Shown: in pieces, positions 59,319-64,000 of the stretch | Layout of the letters: each line of letters begins with the position of its first letter | Numbering within the stretch: position 1 is the first letter of the stretch | Source: Prolixibacteraceae bacterium | GTDB taxonomy: Bacteria; Bacteroidota; Bacteroidia; Bacteroidales; Prolixibacteraceae | Length of the DNA stretch: 64,000 nt | Assembly: GCA_019459525.1 (NCBI GenBank) | Contig: JAIBEY010000061.1 | Location: forward strand, 1-64,000 | Direction of reading: 5' to 3' | The notes under the pieces: generated by a model | The model's input: the letters and a program-made list of their open reading frames with translations, nothing else | What the model was told of the DNA's origin: nothing | Database searches by the model: none | Program-made: the position numbers and the translations under genes

Positions 59319-62300
59319 CTAAAGTGTTTTGGCAACCTCCGTTAATGTGAACGCTTCAATAAAGTCACCTTCTTTAACGTTGTTGTAGTTGTCGATATTC
59401 AAACCGCATTCATAGCCTTTCAAAACTTCTTTTACATCATCCTTGAAACGTTTCAGCGATCCGAGTGTTCCGGTGTAGATAACGATTCCATCACGGATAA
59501 CGCGGACTTTGTCTTTCCGGATAATCTTTCCATCGCGAACAATACATCCGGCGATGGTTCCAACCTTTGTAATTTCGAATGCTTCCATAACTTCAGCCGT
59601 TCCGGTAATTTCTTCCTTAATTTCGGGAGAAAGCATACCTTCCATTGCAGCTTTTATTTCGTTAATGGCATCGTAGATGATCGAATACAAACGGATGTCG
59701 ATTTGTTCTTTTTCAGCGATCTTACGGGCATTGACCGATGGGCGCACCTGGAATCCAACGATAATGGCGTTGGAGGCTGTTGCCAGCATAATATCCGATT
59801 CGGAAATTGCACCAACTGCTTTATGGATCACATTAACCTGAATTTCAGGGGTAGATAACTTGATCAATGAATCGGAAAGCGCTTCGATTGATCCATCCAC
59901 GTCACCCTTCACAATCAGGTTCAATTCCTGGAAGTTACCAATCGCAATACGACGACCAATTTCATCCAGCGTAATATGTTTCTGAGTACGCAATCCTTGT
60001 TCGCGGGCAAGTTGCTCGCGTTTGTTGGCAATGCTTCTGGCATCGCGTTCATTTTCCATGACGTTAAACTTATCACCAGCCTGAGGCGCTCCGTCCAATC
60101 CAAGGATAATAACAGGTTCTGCAGGAGCTGCAACAGTTACGCGTTGGTTACGCTCGTTAAACATGGCCTTTACGTGACCGTAATATTGACCAGCTAAAAG
60201 AACATCGCCAACTCTTAACGATCCGTTTTGTACCAATACGGTAGCCACATAACCGCGGCCTTTATCCAACGTTGACTCAATAACAGTTCCGGTAGCACGT
60301 TTATCCGGGTTACCTTTCAATTCGAGCATTTCGGCTTCGAGCAATATTTTTTCGCACAATAAGTCAACGTTTAATCCGCTTTTTGCAGATATGTCCTGAC
60401 TCTGGTATTTTCCACCCCAATCTTCAACGAGGAAGTTCATGGCGGCCAATTTTTCTTTTATCTTTTCAGGATTTGCACCTGGTTTGTCAATTTTATTAAT
60501 GGCAAAGATGATAGGAACACTTGCTGCCTGAGCATGGTTGATTGCTTCAACCGTTTGAGGCATGATGTTATCATCGGCTGCAACAATAATAATGGCAATA
60601 TCGGTTACCTGAGCTCCACGGGCACGCATTGCTGTAAATGCCTCGTGACCCGGAGTATCCAGGAATGTTATTTCTTTTCCGTTTTTCAGTTTCACATGGT
60701 AAGCCCCAATATGCTGGGTAATACCACCGGCTTCACCAGCAATTACATTGGTACTTCTGATGTGGTCGAGCAACGAAGTTTTACCGTGGTCAACGTGTCC
60801 CATCACCGTAACAATTGGTGCTCTTGGCAAGAGTTGTTCTGCGGTATCCGGCTCGTCTTCAATGGCAACCTGAATTTCGGCACTTACAAATTCTACTTTA
60901 TATCCGAATTCATCGGCAACAATGGCCATTGTTTCTGCATCGAGCCGCTGGTTGATGGAAACAAACAGACCCAGGCTCATACAAGTTGAGATAACACTGG
61001 TTACTGAAGTATCCATCATGGTTGCCAGTTCGTTAACCGAAACGAACTCGGTAACTTTCAGTATGTTTTGGTTTTCGCTGTCGCGTTCGGCCTGAGCTGC
61101 CATTTTATCGCTAACCATTTGCCGTTTATCTTTCCGGTATTTTGAACCTTTGGATTTTGTTCCTTTGGTGGTTAAGCGTGCGAGCGTATCTTTAATTTGC
61201 TTCTGAACATCTTCTTCGCTTACTTCTTTTTTCAGAAGCGGACGTTTTTTCAGCATTGATTTGTCTCCGCCTCCTGCTGGCCGTGCGGCGCCTCCTGGAT
61301 TTTTGGTGACTACCAGTTTTCTTCTTTCTCCTGGTGGAACTGCAGGTTTTTCAGCTACATTGACACGTTGCTGATTATTTCCCGGGATATCTTTTGAAAT
61401 TCGCTTTCTTTTTTTCTTGCGGTTAGCTGCCTGCTGAGCAGATTCGCCTCCGGCAGGAGCTGGTCGTTTATCCGATGGAAGTTCAATCTTGCCAACAACA
61501 GTAGGTCCTGAAAGTTTTTCAACCCTTGCCTTGATAACTGTTGGACCGGTTCTTTGCTGCGGTTCTGTTTCGCCTTCCTTCACTACTTCATTTTCGGCAG
61601 AAGGTAAGGCATCGCGGCGAACTTTTTCGCGGTCTTTGCGCTCTTCTTCTTTCTGCTTTTTACTTTTCTTTGCTGGTCTGGTTTTTTGATTCAGCAAATC
61701 GAGATCAATCCGGCCAACCACTTTAACTTCTTCCACTTTGGGGACATTCGTGGTCAAAACGTCGGAGCTGAATCGATCATCTTCCGAAGCAACAGGAGTA
61801 GTCTCTGCAATAACTTCAGGTTTAGGCTGAACGATTGGTTTTTCTACCTTAGGCTCTTCCTTATGTTCTTTAACTTCTTCAACTACGGTGGGTTTTTGCT
61901 CAACTGGTTTGGCTACCTCGGCAGGTTTCTGGTGGTGGTGAACGGTTTTAGGCTTTTCTTCAGGAACTGAAGGCTCTTCTTTTTTCTTTGCCGAACCATA
62001 ATTGGTCAGATCAATCTTTCCAACAACTTTGGGAGCCTCAATTTCGTGCCGGTTGGTGGTGATTAATTCTTCCTTATGTTCGTGCCTGACGGGTTTAGGC
62101 TCAACATGCGGAGCTTGTTCCGGTTTTTTGGAGGTGTGTCCTTTAATAATCACCTCATCATCAACATAGTCATCACTCACATGTTTGTGCCCTGAATCTT
62201 TTACATCTTCCAAAGAGATGGATTCTTTTGCACCACGATGACTTTTCAGATTGATTAGTTCTGATTCTTTTTTCAGGCTGACATCACCTTTATATTCTTT

Positions 62301-62453
62301 CTCAAGAAGATGGAATGCGTCGTCTGTAATCTTGTTGTTTGGATTTGTATCAATATCAAATCCTTTTTTGTGCAGAAAATCAACGATGGTTGAAATACCA
62401 ACATTAAAATCCCGCGCTACTTTGCTTAGTCGTTTTATACTGCCTATAACCAT
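59319..62453 (-). CDS. infB: Translation initiation factor IF-2
   Basis: A 1044-residue IF-2. The N-terminal IF2_N-like helical segment (1-55, [12 protein letters not shown]) is followed by a long, charged low-complexity region with three VVG-K/R-I-D/E-L copies (143-149, 245-251, 319-325), each preceded by a PKV or PTV. The GTPase domain (about 545-715): [14 protein letters not shown] (552-565, G1), [15 protein letters not shown] (G3), NKIDKPGA (G4). Beta-barrel and C2 domains close the protein. Second in the rimP-nusA-infB operon; the order and overlap-free gaps (120 bp after nusA) match other Bacteroidota. Confidence 0.96.
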   Translation of the reverse strand: MVIGSIKRLSKVARDFNVGISTIVDFLHKKGFDIDTNPNNKITDDAFHLLEKEYKGDVSLKKESELINLKSHRGAKESISLEDVKDSGHKHVSDDYVDDEVIIKGHTSKKPEQAPHVEPKPVRHEHKEELITTNRHEIEAPKVVGKIDLTNYGSAKKKEEPSVPEEKPKTVHHHQKPAEVAKPVEQKPTVVEEVKEHKEEPKVEKPIVQPKPEVIAETTPVASEDDRFSSDVLTTNVPKVEEVKVVGRIDLDLLNQKTRPAKKSKKQKEEERKDREKVRRDALPSAENEVVKEGETEPQQRTGPTVIKARVEKLSGPTVVGKIELPSDKRPAPAGGESAQQAANRKKKRKRISKDIPGNNQQRVNVAEKPAVPPGERRKLVVTKNPGGAARPAGGGDKSMLKKRPLLKKEVSEEDVQKQIKDTLARLTTKGTKSKGSKYRKDKRQMVSDKMAAQAERDSENQNILKVTEFVSVNELATMMDTSVTSVISTCMSLGLFVSINQRLDAETMAIVADEFGYKVEFVSAEIQVAIEDEPDTAEQLLPRAPIVTVMGHVDHGKTSLLDHIRSTNVIAGEAGGITQHIGAYHVKLKNGKEITFLDTPGHEAFTAMRARGAQVTDIAIIIVAADDNIMPQTVEAINHAQAASVPIIFAINKIDKPGANPEKIKEKLAAMNFLVEDWGGKYQSQDISAKSGLNVDLLCEKILLEAEMLELKGNPDKRATGTVIESTLDKGRGYVATVLVQNGSLRVGDVLLAGQYYGHVKAMFNERNQRVTVAAPAEPVIILGLDGAPQAGDKFNVMENERDARSIANKREQLAREQGLRTQKHITLDEIGRRIAIGNFQELNLIVKGDVDGSIEALSDSLIKLSTPEIQVNVIHKAVGAISESDIMLATASNAIIVGFQVRPSVNARKIAEKEQIDIRLYSIIYDAINEIKAAMEGMLSPEIKEEITGTAEVMEAFEITKVGTIAGCIVRDGKIIRKDKVRVIRDGIVIYTGTLGSLKRFKDDVKEVLKGYECGLNIDNYNNVKEGDFIEAFTLTEVAKTL

Positions 62454-62573
62454 AAACCCACTCAGTTAAATAAACCTCAAAAATATTTTTAAGGAATTAA
62501 CGATGATGCAATCTTACATTCAAAATCTCAAATGCCCTAATTTTAATGCAATAATTTGAATAAACTTTACGAT

Positions 62574-63809
62574 TTACTCAAATTCATTCCTCAGTATTCG
62601 CAGAACTTCGTCGATAGTTTCCTCTTCGAGGTCGGTTCTTTTGATCAGTTCTGACCGGGTGAGGCTTAATACGTTTTTAGCCGTATCGCAACCAATTGAC
62701 CTTAGTTGATCAATTACCCAGCTTTCAATTTCGTCGGCAAATTCTTCCAGATTCACATCTTCATCATCCTGAGCGACCTCGCGGTAAACATCAATTTCGT
62801 AGCCGGTAAGCTGGCTGGCCAGTCTGATGTTCAAGCCACCTTTACCAATGGCCATCGAAACCTCATCGGGTTTCAGATAAACATCGGCACGTTTGGTGTC
62901 TTCGTGCAATTTGATTGAAGATACTTTGGCCGGATTTAATGCACGCTGAATAAACAGTTGCATATTTCCCGAATAGTTAATCACATCGATATTCTCGTTA
63001 CGCAATTCACGAACGATGCCGTGAATACGTGATCCTTTCATTCCTACACAGGCTCCAACAGGGTCAATTCGTTCGTCGTACGATTCAACAGCTACTTTGG
63101 CCCTTTCGCCCGGTACCCTTACAATTTTCTTAATGGTAATCAAACCATCAAAAATTTCAGGAACTTCCAGTTCGAATAAACGTTCGAGGAAAACAGGTGA
63201 TGTACGCGAAAGAATGATCAGCGGATTGTTGTTGCGCAATTCAACTTTAAAAACCACAGCGCGCAAATTGTCTCCTTTCCTGAAATAATCAGAAGGGATT
63301 TGCTCGGTTCTGGGGAGTATCAGTTCGTTTCCTTCGTCGTCCAAAATCAGTATTTCCTTTTTCCAAACCTGATAAACTTCACCGGCAACGATGTCGCCAA
63401 TTTTAGTCATGTATTTGGTATAAATATGGTCTTTTTCAAGCTCCATAATGCGACTGGCAAGATTTTGACGCAAATTGAGAATAGCCCGGCGGCCGAACTG
63501 TGCCAGTTTTACTTCGTCAGTTACTTCTTCTCCAATTTCATAATCAGCGTCAATTTTTTTGGCTTCTTTCAGGGTAATCTGGGTGTTTGGATCTTCAAAA
63601 TCCTCATCCTCTACGACTGTCCTGTTGCGCCAAATCTCAAAGTCACCTTTATCGATGTTAATGATCACATCGAAGTTTTCATCTGTGCCGTAGGTCTTTT
63701 GAAGGACGTTTTTAAATACATCTTCCAAAACGCTCATCATTGTGGCGCGGTCGATGCTTTTGAGTTCCTTAAATTCGGCAAAGGTGTCGATAAGATTAAG
63801 AGTATCCAT
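62574..63809 (-). CDS. nusA: Transcription termination/antitermination factor NusA
   Basis: A 411-residue NusA. N-terminal RNA polymerase-binding domain (1-125: LNLIDTFAEFKELKSIDRATMMSVLEDVF, shortened), S1 domain (about 135-200: GDIVAGEVYQVWKKEILILDDEGNELILP), KH1 (about 230-300: SRTSPVFLERLFELEVPEIFDGLITIKKIVRVPGERAKVAV, shortened, and GSRIHGIVRELRNENIDVI) and KH2 with MAIGKGGLNIRLASQL. No acidic C-terminal repeats as in E. coli; this short form is usual in Bacteroidota. 12 bp after rimP. Confidence 0.95.
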   Translation of the reverse strand: MDTLNLIDTFAEFKELKSIDRATMMSVLEDVFKNVLQKTYGTDENFDVIINIDKGDFEIWRNRTVVEDEDFEDPNTQITLKEAKKIDADYEIGEEVTDEVKLAQFGRRAILNLRQNLASRIMELEKDHIYTKYMTKIGDIVAGEVYQVWKKEILILDDEGNELILPRTEQIPSDYFRKGDNLRAVVFKVELRNNNPLIILSRTSPVFLERLFELEVPEIFDGLITIKKIVRVPGERAKVAVESYDERIDPVGACVGMKGSRIHGIVRELRNENIDVINYSGNMQLFIQRALNPAKVSSIKLHEDTKRADVYLKPDEVSMAIGKGGLNIRLASQLTGYEIDVYREVAQDDEDVNLEEFADEIESWVIDQLRSIGCDTAKNVLSLTRSELIKRTDLEEETIDEVLRILRNEFE

Positions 63810-63821
63810 CTCGTCCCGTTT

Positions 63822-64000
63822 TTAAAATTTTAATATTTTCTTTGTTTCCTTTATTTCTGAATAGGCAATATGGTGAACCCGCGTAACGAGTTCTTTCTTT
63901 TTTGAACCTTCTGTTTTTTCTTTTGTCGTTACTTCAAGTTCAATGGCATCTTCGGCAGCCGCAAGCAGTAATCCGCTTAACTTTTGTCCGTTGGTTAAAA
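63822..64000 (-). CDS. rimP: Ribosome maturation factor RimP, C-terminal part (cut by window edge)
   Basis: The last 59 residues of an ORF running off the window. Residues LLLAAAEDAIELEVTTKEKTEGSKKKELVTRVHHIAYSEIKETKKILKF read as the RimP C-terminal SH3-like domain, whose usual element is ...E-I-x-x-A-x-L. Its place immediately before nusA, 12 bp away, is the conserved rimP-nusA-infB arrangement. The protein is an assembly factor for the 30S ribosomal subunit. The 5' part lies beyond position 64000. Confidence 0.83.
   Translation of the reverse strand, partial: LTNGQKLSGLLLAAAEDAIELEVTTKEKTEGSKKKELVTRVHHIAYSEIKETKKILKF

Overview
The window is chromosomal DNA from a member of the Bacteroidota. 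Evidence for this includes an outer-membrane beta-barrel TonB-dependent receptor of the CarboxypepD-reg/plug/OMP_b-brl type, an IF-2 with repeated VVGKIDL-like linkers, a GYDIA-type GHMP kinase, candidate promoters with the TAnnTTTG -7 element, and heptameric-style short, AT-rich spacers. A Bacteroidia (Marinilabiliales-like) or Cytophagia-like lineage that makes carotenoids through mevalonate is plausible, but I cannot fix the family from sequence alone. No rRNA, tRNA, CRISPR array, insertion sequence or complete prophage was found.

Layout. 0-0.5 kb: a truncated ORF6N gene. 0.5-2 kb: yifB. 2.1-9.7 kb: two divergent carotenoid operons. The minus-strand operon runs crtD, cruF, crtW, acyltransferase, glycosyltransferase, TPR protein, and is tightly overlapped; the plus-strand operon is crtI-crtB. 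Together they predict a hydroxylated, 3',4'-desaturated, 4-keto carotenoid that is glycosylated and acylated (salinixanthin-like), although no lycopene cyclase or GGPP synthase is present. 9.8-12.2 kb: lpxK, punA and a GNAT gene. 12.2-18.8 kb: an accessory stretch of small genes with two type II toxin-antitoxin modules, an AraC regulator beside a flavodoxin-fold reductase, a DUF4406/NUDIX pair, GNATs and a Cys-rich secreted protein. 19-30.5 kb: housekeeping genes (cardiolipin synthase, ribD/prmC, an EEP membrane protein, DUF58, trxA, dnaE, an M19-like peptidase). 30.7-32.4 kb: hipBA. 33-35.2 kb: a tRNA methyltransferase, a HemG-like flavodoxin and a ferredoxin-NADP reductase-like protein.

35.3-38.1 kb carries two methylthiotransferases (MiaB-like and MtaB). 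From 38.2 to 49.8 kb, nine genes on one strand encode methylcrotonyl-CoA carboxylase (liuB, liuD), methylglutaconyl-CoA hydratase (liuC), an acyl-CoA dehydrogenase, and then a type 2 IPP isomerase, class II HMG-CoA reductase and three GHMP-family enzymes of the mevalonate pathway. HMG-CoA is the product of LiuC and the substrate of HMG-CoA reductase, and neither HMG-CoA lyase nor HMG-CoA synthase lies in between. The neighbourhood therefore reads as a leucine/isovalerate-to-isopentenyl diphosphate route, whose end product would feed the carotenoid genes at the other end of the window. This is the most interesting system-level inference here. Nearly every gap in this stretch (35-49 kb) holds a different palindromic repeat, including a 203-bp nested inverted repeat between liuB and liuC.

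49.9-57.7 kb: an acetate-type transporter, a TonB-dependent receptor, a lipoprotein, a YncE/phosphoesterase fusion and a polyprenol-phosphate mannosyltransferase. 57.8-64 kb: dihydroorotase and the rimP-nusA-infB operon, with rimP cut by the window edge.
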